Source: Arachnopeziza araneosa (Eukaryota > Ascomycota > Leotiomycetes > Helotiales > Arachnopezizaceae). From it: a DNA stretch of 64,000 bases. Position 1 is the first letter of the stretch. Each line of letters opens with the position of its first letter. The notes under the pieces were generated by a model, which saw only the letters and a list, made by a program, of their open reading frames with translations, made no database searches and was not told where the DNA came from. Position numbers and translations under genes: made by a program. This document shows, piece by piece, positions 46,536 through 56,269 of this stretch. The stretch covers positions 57,481 to 121,480 of the forward strand of contig QYAI01000083.1 in the NCBI GenBank assembly GCA_003988855.1, read 5' to 3'.

Positions 46536-48320
46536 GTTCAGGCGTATAATATTCTTCACGGCAGCGTGAAGAGATTTTGGAGCCTGTGGGCTGGCTATTG
46601 GCCCTGAACTCGATGTATGGTACTTTCGGAGTGGAAATCACAATACCGAGATATAGAAGCCATGCAATACAGGCCATGACGAAAGCTTTATCGAGGCTCT
46701 GAAGTGTTGTTCTGCAGAAGAATTGTACCTGAAACCAATTCGGGGCAGAACAATAGGAGGTTTGGGCTTCATAATGACCTTGTTGGTGGGAACAAAGAAG
46801 TTTGATACAGAAAATGAGATTTCGAAAAATTTCTTTGTTGTCATTATTGTTAGTTTGAAAAGTTGCATTGTGCAGTATTTGATGCTGAGTGCGTATCGCA
46901 TGATGAAAAGAATATGTTTCAACAATTCCAAATCCCAAGTCGTCCGATATTGTCCCTTCGTCATCTGATAATTCTAAGATCGAGCATTCCAAGTTTTAAC
47001 AAAATGACACGCGGCCCTTTGAATATGAAAAAATACTTGAAGTGTAACCTAAAACGCTCCAAATTACAGAATTAAGTCTAGAGAGCTTGAGAGATACAAC
47101 TTTTGGTCATATAGTGCCCTTTATATGAAGAACAGTGAGTGAAACGATACACAGAAGGTCTAGATAGTAGGTGGATTTTGGTACAGCAGAATATTTTGGA
47201 TTAAAACCTACCGTGAAAGATCAATTGAGGATCACTCACAAAACCTCAACTTCCATCTAACTATTATACTTAAAATTGCTTTGAGCATACTGCTCTTTTT
47301 TTGAGTTGAATATTGACTCAATTACAAAACCTGTTTCGTCCAAGTGCATAATGAAAAAACTGACTCTCTTTGATTTGCTGCGTAATATCTGCACTCCGAT
47401 GCTTCTCCTAGATGTGTGAGATACTATCTAAGGGTAGCATGTAGAACTTCAAGTGTTCTTGAAATTTAGACTTTATTTAATTCCGAGATAAATAAGCTTC
47501 GTGATATCATGAATATATGCAACAATTTCCCGCAATTCGTATCTGTACTAGAACACGGCGTCTGAAACTATACCGCGTCCAACCCTCCACTCACTTACAC
47601 ACAGCAAAATGAGCAGGGATTTTCTCTCTTTAAGGGGACATGAACGATGGCTGAGCGCAATTCACGTGACACAGATACAAATAAAGTAACCTATCTTGGG
47701 ATGAGTGAGCTCAGCTGCAAAGTTGTGAGGGGATAATTATCGATCCGTAGAAGCCACTGTTCAGCCTCCTGGGCGTGAAAACAGCTGGTAGTTCTCTGGA
47801 TTAACGACAAGGTAATTAGAGAAATAAGGAAAGAACCCTACCGTCACCTCTTATTTGTTTTGGTCTCTGTATTGGACGATAAGGCTCTCAATCGGACTCA
47901 AAGCAAATCCAATTGCAGCCGGCACTTGAACCCCTATTTCCAGTCTCGGCCGGCAGAGCAGGGTTTAATATGGATATTTCCCGCATGTCTGCCGTGCCTA
48001 AAGCGGCAGAGGAAGTGAAGATACTTCTGGCCTCTCGCTCGGACAGGTACATAGCTTTCAAACGGCAGTCAGGGTCAACTAAAAGTAGATTGATAACTCC
48101 ACTTCACATGCAACGAAAGAAAAGCAAAAATACAATGCATTGTTGATACGAGTATTAATATGCCTAAGCTTCCAAGCTGCAATCGAACCTAGCGCCGATA
48201 GCTAAGCGACGCAAAGCCTCAGCCTCCCGTCTCAGGGTTTCTATTTGCGGCACGAGATTGACTGAACAAAGATCACCCAAACTGCTACTTCATTGTATCG
48301 GTATTGTGTGATACTGTAAG
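46536..48320. other. Intergenic, 1.8 kb
   Basis: AT-rich in its first 1 kb, then mixed. It holds the promoters of the divergent genes starting at 46535 and 48321. No gene, tRNA or repeat element recognised. Confidence 0.5.
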
Positions 48321-50004
48321 ATGGCTGCCGATACTGTGACCCTCGACAAGGCCTACTTTGAGACCATCTTGAGAAGGTGAGCAAACATCTGCCCAAACTA
48401 TCTATTAACTTTACTGTGTATTGAAGAAAACCAACAACAGAAGCTAATTTCTACCCCACAAACAGAGCACAGTTTGTGAGTCCCAAGCCTATGGAACAAA
48501 TAGATATTTGTGTTCATTCGTCCACTTTAGCATACTGGAGGTGCTGATTTTAGTTCTCCTTATCCTGTTGGCACTATCACCATCTCCAAGGCTGACCACG
48601 ATACTCTGGTAAGTTCCAAACACCACCATAGCACCTTATGCTAACTGCCCGTAAAGCTTGACTCTGCTCGTCAATATGGTATGCCCTGTCGAACCTTTCG
48701 TGATCTTTTAAACAACTGCCTTCAATTGATGTCTGATCGCCGTGCTAGCCAATCTTCGACGCAATCTCTTTCGTGGTGGGATTGCAGAGGAAACTCTTGC
48801 TGTACGTATCAGCAGACTGTATCCGACCACTTTCGTCCATAACCTGACACCTCTCTTTAGATCTTGATTAAGGATGATAATGCTGTTGACAGCAATGGAA
48901 CAACCACTGTATATTCAACGATCGAGAACCCCATCGGAACTGCTCTGCCAAGACCTCAATCAACGTCTGTAGGCATAGGCAATGGAGGGCAGGACTATAC
49001 ATTTGGACGAAATGCCAACTATACACCGCGCAGCGACCTTCGATCTCGAGATAATGGTACGAATGGTAACCATTCACATTCACACAACCACGATGATTAC
49101 GATTTCATGCCGGATGGTCCAGATGGTTTCTTTGATGAGGGAAGCGGGAACAACGAGTCTCAACCCAGTCTAACACGAAATCAGCGGCAACAATATGATA
49201 AATTTGCGAAGCGGACTGTACTGATCTGCAATCTTCCTGAAGGCACAACACATAGTGATGTTACGGATGTTGTCAAAGGTGGAATGTTGCTCGATATCTA
49301 TCTTCGGACGCACGATCGCACTGCTAGTGTCTCTTTCCTAGAAGAAGCCGCCGCACAGGAGTTCTTCCGTCATGTCAAGCGGCACGACCTTTACATCCGT
49401 GGAAAAAGAGTTTGTACATCACAGTATCACTAGGTACTAGAAGCTGACAATTTCAGGTTGATATTCGCTGGAACGATCGCCAATTTATTCTCCCAGGTCA
49501 TGTTGCCAACAAAATTGCTATTGGTGCCACCAGAAATTTGGTTATCTACAATCGAAATGCAAAACATACTGAAGAGCTCATTCGAGAGGACTTGGAACAT
49601 ATCCACAATCTTGTTGTGATCAGAATAACTTTCAATGGTCCGAATGCCTATATTTCAACTAATTCTGTTCATAACGCCATGTTTGCACGGACATGTATGA
49701 TGAGTCGAGGGTAGGTGCCTTGCTTAGTCTCGCATTAAACATAGTTCTCACATTCTGTAGTATTTATAAAGGTTTCAAAATCGAATGGAACGCAGATGAG
49801 TGTGCTGTAGCTTTGGAAAGACCATTGCAGGCTCGTGCCGAAAATATCCCAGCAAAGAAGAAGAAAGATGCACCCTTGATGAACCGCTTTCAATTGCTCA
49901 ATATGGATGGTGAGGAGGAGGATTCGGAGGAAGACGATAATGACACAAGCGGTATTACTCTCTCCACAATGCTCCCACCATCGACAGCTAGTGTCTTTGC
50001 TTGA
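48321..50004 (+). CDS. RRM-containing RNA-binding protein, Nrd1-like
   Basis: Eight exons close in frame to 421 residues: 48321-48376, 48466-48475, 48531-48608, 48657-48678, 48749-48801, 48861-49409, 49457-49710 and 49761-50004. The N-terminus (VTLDKAYFETILRRAQFHTGG, then ISKADHDTLLDSARQYANLRRNLFRGG) matches fungal Nrd1, a negative regulator of differentiation that binds mRNA. After a Gly/His/Asp-rich linker comes one RRM (about 181-258, RTVLICNLPEG) and a second RRM-like unit (about 281-360, TRNLVIYNRN...GFKIEWNADECA). The C-terminus is acidic. From memory, Nrd1 proteins have four RRMs and are longer, so this may be a shortened paralogue. Exon 2 is only 10 nt; it is required to read RRAQFHTG across the junctions. 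Confidence 0.82.
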
Positions 50005-50775
50005 GCAATCTACTATTGATGAATTCTTCTGCCTGAGGGCGGAGACGAGTAAATACTTTCGGCTGGCGTAGACTCGCTCAGCTTCAGCTATTGTATGTTC
50101 GGCGTTGGAGGTGTTCCTGTGTCGCCGATATGCTTCTACGGCTCTGTACTTTGCTATTACTGATTCGAATACCCCAAAATTGCGTTGCATCGTTCTTGCT
50201 AGTTTGGCCAGGCTACTGTTATGAAGGTGGGTTTCAACGTTAATATCTGTGTAGTAGAGGAGATAAGGGATGGCAGAAATGTTAAAAGCAAAGTAGCACA
50301 TAATAGGGAGATCGAATAAAAAGTCCCAGGTTATTTAAATTACCTAGAATTTGGTTGTGGTAAACTCTACTCTCCAGCACTTGATACCGAAACCCATTAA
50401 TTAGTGGTACGCTCAGGAATTCATATCATTTCAGCGAACGCCTACAATGTTGAAGAGATGATTTAAAAATATGACAGTAGTTATTGTCGAAGTCATATCT
50501 TTAGTATTTTAGATCCGCTGTTGAGTTAGGCAATCGGATTTGTTGGTAAAGAGCCAAGAGTCAGTGCATCCTCTTACAGTACAATATGTACAGTACTGTA
50601 CAGTAAAATGGATCCCCCACAAAACTGATAAGATAAGAGGAGGCTGACAGCATCTGCAAGGAACGACGTTTCAGGCTTGGAATTGTAACCTATACCCCGT
50701 CAACTTCTCCCTCGATTCCCTACCTAGAATACAATGATCAAGCAGTTCGCGAACCTAGATCAATGACCAGACTCA
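50005..50775. other. Intergenic, upstream of the GPR89-like gene
   Basis: A 771-nt spacer with the Nrd1-like 3' UTR and the downstream promoter. A perfect 16-bp palindrome is listed separately. Confidence 0.5.
50587..50602. promoter_or_regulatory. 16-bp perfect palindrome, candidate operator
   Basis: TGTACAGTACTGTACA is a perfect dyad, embedded in a denser array of TACAGTA repeats (about 50575-50606). It lies about 174 nt upstream of the GPR89-like start. Binding by a dimeric factor is inference only. Confidence 0.4.
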
Positions 50776-52419
50776 ATGCTACCTTCCGACAAGTGCGAAG
50801 ACGATGCCTGCTTTATGCCAGGACATCGACCTTATGACACAAGCTCTGAATCGTACTTCGCCTTGGCCGTCTCAACCACACCTTTCGTCATCACTTTCCT
50901 CCTTGTAGGCACTGTGGTATTGCGAAAACTTTTCCCACTCATTTCCAAACTTCAACAGCATCCAGATGATGAACACTATCTTCCGAGCGATGCTCCACCT
51001 AGTTTGCGACAAAAACATGCAGAACATGAGGGAAAGAGTGGCAGAAGGAAAGTCGTTGCCCTAGCATTCTCTACCACGATTGCTCTTGCAGCTGTGCTTG
51101 CAGAGCTGATTCTTTGCGAGATATCGAATACGCTGAATCCAGCTGCTCGAACGCTGGCACTTAAAACTGTTGTACCTACGTTGTTGTTCTCACTCGTCGT
51201 TTTTATACCATTCCTAGAGCTACAATCGATTGTGTCCGGATGTGGATGGTCTTTTAAGAGGACAGAATCAGGGAGAATACCAACAACAGCATGGTTTCTA
51301 CAAGCAATCGGGTTTGCGATATGGTTGACCGGATTTTGGTGGCTGGGGAAAGGTATACCGGGCACTTATATCCACAAGATGGCTTCACAGCCTGGGAAAG
51401 GGCTGAATGAAGCATGTTTGGAACGTGTTGGTATCATTGGAATATCATTGATGGCTCTTTTATCTGGCTTCGCGGCAGTATCAGCTGCGTGGCAAACATT
51501 TGGGGCCAAGCAAAGGCCAGTAACTGATGCGGACGTGTCGCGCAAGCAGGCAGGATTAGATGCTGCAAATGATATGCTTGCTGCAAAACGTAGTCGTCTA
51601 CGAGCTCTCCAGCGAAAGATGAAGGATACTCCAACTGAGGGCTTCATGACAAAGGTCATAGGAACCTTTCGTGGTAACGCTGATAGCAAGGAGGCCAAAA
51701 CTCTGGAGTTGGAAATATCAGGTCTAGAGTCCATGTCCATGTCACTCTCATCATCCCTTACTGTGCTTCAAAATCGTCGCACCTACATCAAACAAGCCTC
51801 TTCTCCGTTTGGAAGACTCTTCCTCACACCTATATCCTACGGCTTCTCGCTCTACTGCATCTACCGTATCTTCACTACAACGCTCACGACCTTGAAACGA
51901 GGTTTCTTCCCATCACCTGATCCAACAGCATTCACATCCTCTACGACTGATCCCATTAATCGTATCCTCTCTCTCCTCTCAGCCCATTTCGACCAAACCC
52001 TTGATCAGCTCGCTTGGTCCCGACAAATCTCCTTTTTCCTCTCAGGAATTATCCTTCTTGGATCTTTCAACTCTGTGGTCACCACCTTCCATATGCTCAC
52101 CAAACTCTCTCCTTCCCTGCTCTACCAAGCACAAGCTAACTTGGCTTTGTTGATTGCTCAGATAAGTGCTACTTACGTAATTTCAAGCGCCTTGCTCCTA
52201 AGAAGTAATCTTCCTAGCGAGATGAAGAGTGTAGTGAGCGAGGCCTTAGGAAGTCCACTTGAGCCTGGTTTTGTGGAAAGATGGTTTGATGGGTGGTTTC
52301 TCCTAGCAAGTTTCGGAACTGCCATTGGCATATTCTTGGGCAAAAAGTTTGGTAGTAGAGGGGATTGGGATGATTGGGAATTTGAAGGAGATATCGAACT
52401 GGGTCAAAAGAGATCATGA
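50776..52419 (+). CDS. GPR89/GTG-type multi-pass membrane protein (Golgi pH regulator family)
   Basis: A single exon of 547 residues. Members include mammalian GPR89 (a Golgi anion channel/pH regulator) and plant GTG proteins. Seen: about nine hydrophobic segments (for example FALAVSTTPFVITFLLVGTV, TLLFSLVVFIPFLEL and WFLQAIGFAIWLTGFWWLG); a central charged coiled-coil (about residues 255-340, including LAAKRSRLRALQRKMKDTP); and the family-typical C-terminal half, with FGRLFLTPISYGFSLYCIYRI, SRQISFFLSGIILLGSF and a final pair of membrane helices. The order of a coiled loop between two membrane blocks is diagnostic of the family. A secretory-pathway location is inferred from the family. Confidence 0.85.
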   Translation: MLPSDKCEDDACFMPGHRPYDTSSESYFALAVSTTPFVITFLLVGTVVLRKLFPLISKLQQHPDDEHYLPSDAPPSLRQKHAEHEGKSGRRKVVALAFSTTIALAAVLAELILCEISNTLNPAARTLALKTVVPTLLFSLVVFIPFLELQSIVSGCGWSFKRTESGRIPTTAWFLQAIGFAIWLTGFWWLGKGIPGTYIHKMASQPGKGLNEACLERVGIIGISLMALLSGFAAVSAAWQTFGAKQRPVTDADVSRKQAGLDAANDMLAAKRSRLRALQRKMKDTPTEGFMTKVIGTFRGNADSKEAKTLELEISGLESMSMSLSSSLTVLQNRRTYIKQASSPFGRLFLTPISYGFSLYCIYRIFTTTLTTLKRGFFPSPDPTAFTSSTTDPINRILSLLSAHFDQTLDQLAWSRQISFFLSGIILLGSFNSVVTTFHMLTKLSPSLLYQAQANLALLIAQISATYVISSALLLRSNLPSEMKSVVSEALGSPLEPGFVERWFDGWFLLASFGTAIGIFLGKKFGSRGDWDDWEFEGDIELGQKRS

Positions 52420-53064
52420 GGCTAAGGTTGGAAAATGTCTTTATGCATGGGCTGGGCGTTCTTAGAGTGTGCAAAACATAAAAATATTTTTCTAGAAATC
52501 GGGTTTCGCTTTCAGGGAAAAGTGTGGATTCAATCTGTGATCTCAACTCGGATCTATGGGCGATTTGACTCAAATCTGAGAGCAACATCTTAGATTCAGT
52601 TCGACGTTGAACTTACTTGGGCTATTCCCGTAGCTAGCTCAGATATGTCCTAGCAATTATATCAATTATGAGATCTATGGTAAACGACAAATTTGTAGGT
52701 AACAGATTTAAGTCTATTAGCTGCTATGTGCAAACTCAATGACAGATTGACCTTTTTGCCACCCATTCGTTGCTTCTAGATGGATGCACGGAATCTTGCA
52801 AGGCAAGTTACCAACGTTTGAGGCGCCACTGTTGTCACATTGCATGTTATTCCACGCCTGAGAAGGAACATTGCGAGGTTCAGCAATTTGACTTTCTAGT
52901 AGTAAGGACCGTTCAATCATTTCTCTACATCTCGACTTTGCAAAGACATTACATTATGAATCGCCCCCAATAAGCCATCATCTTCTCCTTAACACTTCCA
53001 TTTTCACCTCCTACTTTCAAACCGAACAACTCGCTACTCCAGCCCATTCATTCCCAAGTTTCAA
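52420..53064. other. Intergenic between convergent genes
   Basis: A 645-nt spacer between the GPR89-like 3' end and the stop of the repeat precursor gene. No gene seen. Confidence 0.5.
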
Positions 53065-53976
53065 TCAATAATGGCCATATGAACCGTAAGATCCATAATT
53101 ACCATATCCTGTTGGCGTGGCAGAAGCAGTTGTGGATTTGCTGGTTGGTGTTGGCGTGGCAGATGTTGATGTGCTAGAGCTGGTCGGGACTGGGTAGCTG
53201 CCATAGTTTCCATAATTGCCGTAATCTGTTGCTGAGTTTAGCATGTTTGCAAGACTCTTTGCTGAAAGGGAAGAGGCATGGTGGGAGAAGAAGTGAGATA
53301 AGGAACTTACTGCCATAATCTTTGGGTGCTGGTTCCGGGGCTGGTTCCGGAGCAGGCTCCGGAGCTGCTTCTCGCTTGTATTGGCCATAAGAAGCGTAGC
53401 TTCCGTATCCAGTTGGTGTGGCACTTGCTGTCGAGGAGCTGGAACTTGAGGTTGGGTAGTTTTGATATTGACCATATTGGCCATAGTTTCCATAGTCTGC
53501 TAGCGTTAATGACAACTTATGAAATAATTGAGAAATGCTTACCGCCGTAGTCACCGTAATCAGCTGGATCACGCTTTTCCTCACGCTTCTCCTCCTGCTG
53601 CTCTTCGCGTTTGTAGTTCACGTAAGAGCCATAGTTACTATAACCTGTGGGAGTGGCGCTTGGTGTCGAAGAGCTTGAAGTTGGGTAGTTTTGGTATTGG
53701 CCATACTCTCCGTAGTTCCCATAGTCTCCATAATCTACTCAACATTCAACAAGGGACATGAAAGGGTAGTCGGCGATAACTTACCGCCATAGTCAGCTGG
53801 GTCACGCTTTTCCTCGCGCTTTTCCGGGCTCTGCTCCTCACGCTTGTAATTCACATATGAGCCGTAATTGCTATAACCGGTTGGTGTAGCGCTTGCAGTC
53901 GAACTAGATGAAGAGCTTGATGGCGTTGGTTGAGGATAATTTTGATATTGCCCATAAGATCCGTAGTTTCCATAAT
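53065..53976 (-). repeat. Exon-scale tandem duplication inside the precursor gene
   Basis: Exons 2 and 3 are both exactly 192 nt and nearly parallel in sequence. Exon 4 is 186 nt and keeps the Tyr/Gly opening and SATPTGY core but replaces the Lys/Arg/Glu ladder with an EPAP repeat. Exon 5 is a partial unit. Each unit comes with its own flanking intron, so whole exon-intron units were copied. Phase-1 introns at both ends keep the frame at any copy number. Confidence 0.85.
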
Positions 53977-54101
53977 CTATGAGTGTATAAGAACCAGGCG
54001 TGATGTGCATTTTCAAATGTCTCACCTCCAAAATCAGCAGGAGCAGCAGCAGCAAACCCAAGTGAGGCAACTGCAATGGCAGTGAATTGTGTAACACGCA
54101 T
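53065..54101 (-). CDS. Secreted Tyr-rich repeat precursor with Kex2-type sites, candidate dikaritin-type RiPP precursor
   Basis: Five exons (54101-54026, 53976-53785, 53734-53543, 53496-53311, 53225-53065) give 268 residues; all four introns are phase 1. A clear signal peptide (1-20) is followed by four modules, one per exon, at 26-89, 90-153, 154-215 and 216-268. Each module opens with YGNYG-type Tyr/Gly repeats, continues through a Ser/Thr/Pro linker containing SATPTGY or a close match, and ends in a second Tyr cluster (for example SNYGSYVNY). Modules 1-3 then carry Lys-Arg: 70-71, 78-79 and 82-83; 131-132, 139-140 and 143-144; 194-195. There is no cysteine. Signal peptide, internal repeats and Lys-Arg sites are the mark of Kex2-processed repeat proteins, including UstA-type precursors. 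A UstYa-type gene lies divergently 1.2 kb away. A structural cell-surface role is the alternative. Confidence 0.85.
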
Positions 54102-55328
54102 CTTGAGAGGGGTGCCAAAGTCTTTGTGGAACGCGAGAGGAGAAGGAGAGTTGAAGTTGGGGTGACAGAAATGAGATGGAAAGAGGTTGGAGGTAAGAAA
54201 TATATAGTACAATATGCCTCAGCAATAATTAAGGACCAGCGTCTGACGACGAGAGACATACATGGGCTCTAGAGAAATGGAAGCCGCTGTCTTGGCAGCT
54301 CCGTAAACACCACTTGGTTCCATGTCGCCAAAAGCTTAACAGAATAGTGCTCTCAACACAGAACCAAAGAGAGAGCTAGCTTTTGCCATGCTCAAGCCGT
54401 GTCGTATGCTGCAGTAATCCAGGCAAATATGCAGCCAGACATCAGCTCGTAACACACGGCATCGAAAGTAGATGGTACTTCATCAAAGTTGCATGGGAAA
54501 CATGAATCGAACAGTGCACCCCACCGAGACACTGACCGAGACTCTTAGCAGGTGATCTCTTAGTCTCGTATCTTCAATCAAAATGAATGGAAAACAAGGA
54601 ATCTTGCATTGCCGGTCGGTGTTTGCTTGGAGCATGGGGATTGACGTCGTGGAAGACAAACATGAGGTGATGTTAACCTTGTGAGGGGTTGGCTCTTGAG
54701 TCCGAGCGACAACGCATGGCCTTGTATCTTGCATGCCAGAGCTACAGGAGCAGATTCCCGAGACATCTTCCAGCTTCGTGCAGCAAACAGGTACGCCCAG
54801 GAACCATTTGCCTGAGATTGGATCATCAGCCAAAGCGACCGGCTCAAGGGTTTGTAGCGACAGCTTTCTCGTTGCTACGATCGCTGCGACCACGATGGAC
54901 CGATGAGCCCCCTCGAGGCTTTCGGTCTTGTTTTGGGAAGCTGAGAGAAAGAGTCAAGATTTGCTATTCTGAGACACGGGAGGAGACACGATGGCGCCAT
55001 GGCGATGCGAGATCTACATCGATGCGGGGAACGACAGATTCCAAACGTCTTCGTGTAAACTTCTCGTATCAACCCTTGGCATGTACATCGATATGAAGCT
55101 TGCTCTCACTTCACACCGCTATCATTCAGGTGCTACTGCAAGCAATCTAAGGCTATTCGAGCCGTTGCTGACACGAAGAACACCATGAGATCATTCACCC
55201 ACACCGGTCTGATGATGAGAAACAAGTGCAGCTCGGTGAGACCGCCATATTTGGAAAGGTTCATGTCTTTTCCTTTCCAAATTCCCACATCCCTTCTTCA
55301 TTTCACCCCTCAAACGATACTCCTCAGC
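54102..55328. promoter_or_regulatory. Divergent promoter region, precursor and UstYa-like gene
   Basis: The 1.2 kb between the two start codons contains no supported gene. A TATA motif and a CT-rich leader lie just upstream of the precursor. The shared region would allow co-regulation of substrate and enzyme; no factor site is identified. Confidence 0.5.
54199..54208 (-). promoter_or_regulatory. Candidate TATA box of the precursor gene
   Basis: On the minus strand a TATATA element lies about 100 nt upstream of the precursor ATG. It is followed by a C/T-rich stretch, a layout typical of strongly expressed fungal genes. Confidence 0.5.
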
Positions 55329-56269
55329 ATGTATTCCCCGTTGCAAGACAAGAGCGAGCGCAGCTCCCAGTCAGCTGAAGATCATGAATGTCTTCTCTCG
55401 GATGAGCAAGATGTATCTTTTCGGAAAACTCCAAGGCGTAGTTCCATTTGGATCATGACGATTCTGATACCTTTTGCTTGCATCAGTCTCATCGGGTTGG
55501 GATATTGGATTGGAGTCAATCGGCATCCCAACACCAATGCCATGTGCCTTGAACATGTCCAGAAATATTGTAGGTTCATTTTGAGCTCTTGGCAATCACC
55601 GCTGACCCCTCAAGCTCCAATCCAAAAGGAAGTGGATAATTCATACCATATTGTTCATTTCAATGGATCGCTCTTCAAGGAAAATGAATTCCGTCAACTA
55701 GCGGGCCCAGAAGTGGATGCGGCTTGGGAATCTCTAGGCGTGAACTGTAATATCTGACGCTTTCTCATGCCAACTTTTTAACTGACGAATTTTCAGATCG
55801 CTCGATTGCGGTTCCTGTTTCTGAAGCCGCCCGGAGTGGAATCAAATCCGACCAAGTTCAAATTAATCCCAAGCACGGTGGTGGCTTCCCAGCAAACGTC
55901 GAGGGCCTTCATCATTTGCACTGTCTCAACCTTCTTCGTCAGTCCTTGTACTTTAATATCGACTACTACCGCTCGCAAGGTAAAGGAGCTTTTGTGAACG
56001 ACGATATGATAGTTCGCCATCACGTCTCGCATTGTCTAGATATCATCCGCCAACAACTGATGTGTACTCCGGATACAGGTCTTCTTGGACAGGTGTGGTG
56101 GGATACAAAGACACCCAAAGCATTTGTAGACTTCAATACAGAACACAAGTGCAAGAATTTTGAGGCGATTCGCCAGTGGGCAGAGGAAAGACAAATTCCG
56201 GAGTTGGTTGCAAACGACTTTTTGCAGCCTCCAAAACACGGAGACACTATTTATGAGGAAATCCCTTGA
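55329..56269 (+). CDS. UstYa-family (DUF3328) membrane-anchored oxidase-like protein
   Basis: UstYa proteins catalyse oxidative cyclisation of dikaritin RiPP core peptides, joining Tyr side chains to other residues. Two exons, 55329-55746 and 55797-56269, with a 50-nt phase-1 intron, give 296 residues, a normal family length. Seen: a polar N-terminus; a single transmembrane helix at about 39-62 (WIMTILIPFACISLIGLGYW); a lumenal domain with FNGSLFKENEFRQLAGPEVDAAW; and both family motifs, HHLHC (178-182) and HVSHC (215-219), which bind the metal in models of the family. The start at 55329 was chosen because it places a short cytoplasmic tail before the helix; the frame is open further upstream. 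It is divergent from the Tyr-rich repeat precursor. Confidence 0.92.

Noticed and set aside
46393..46992. Minus-strand frame of 199 residues overlapping the small cysteine protein
   Set aside because: Out of phase with the MCRV...CPSC frame; no conserved features; its hydrophobic part is likely chance in AT-rich DNA.
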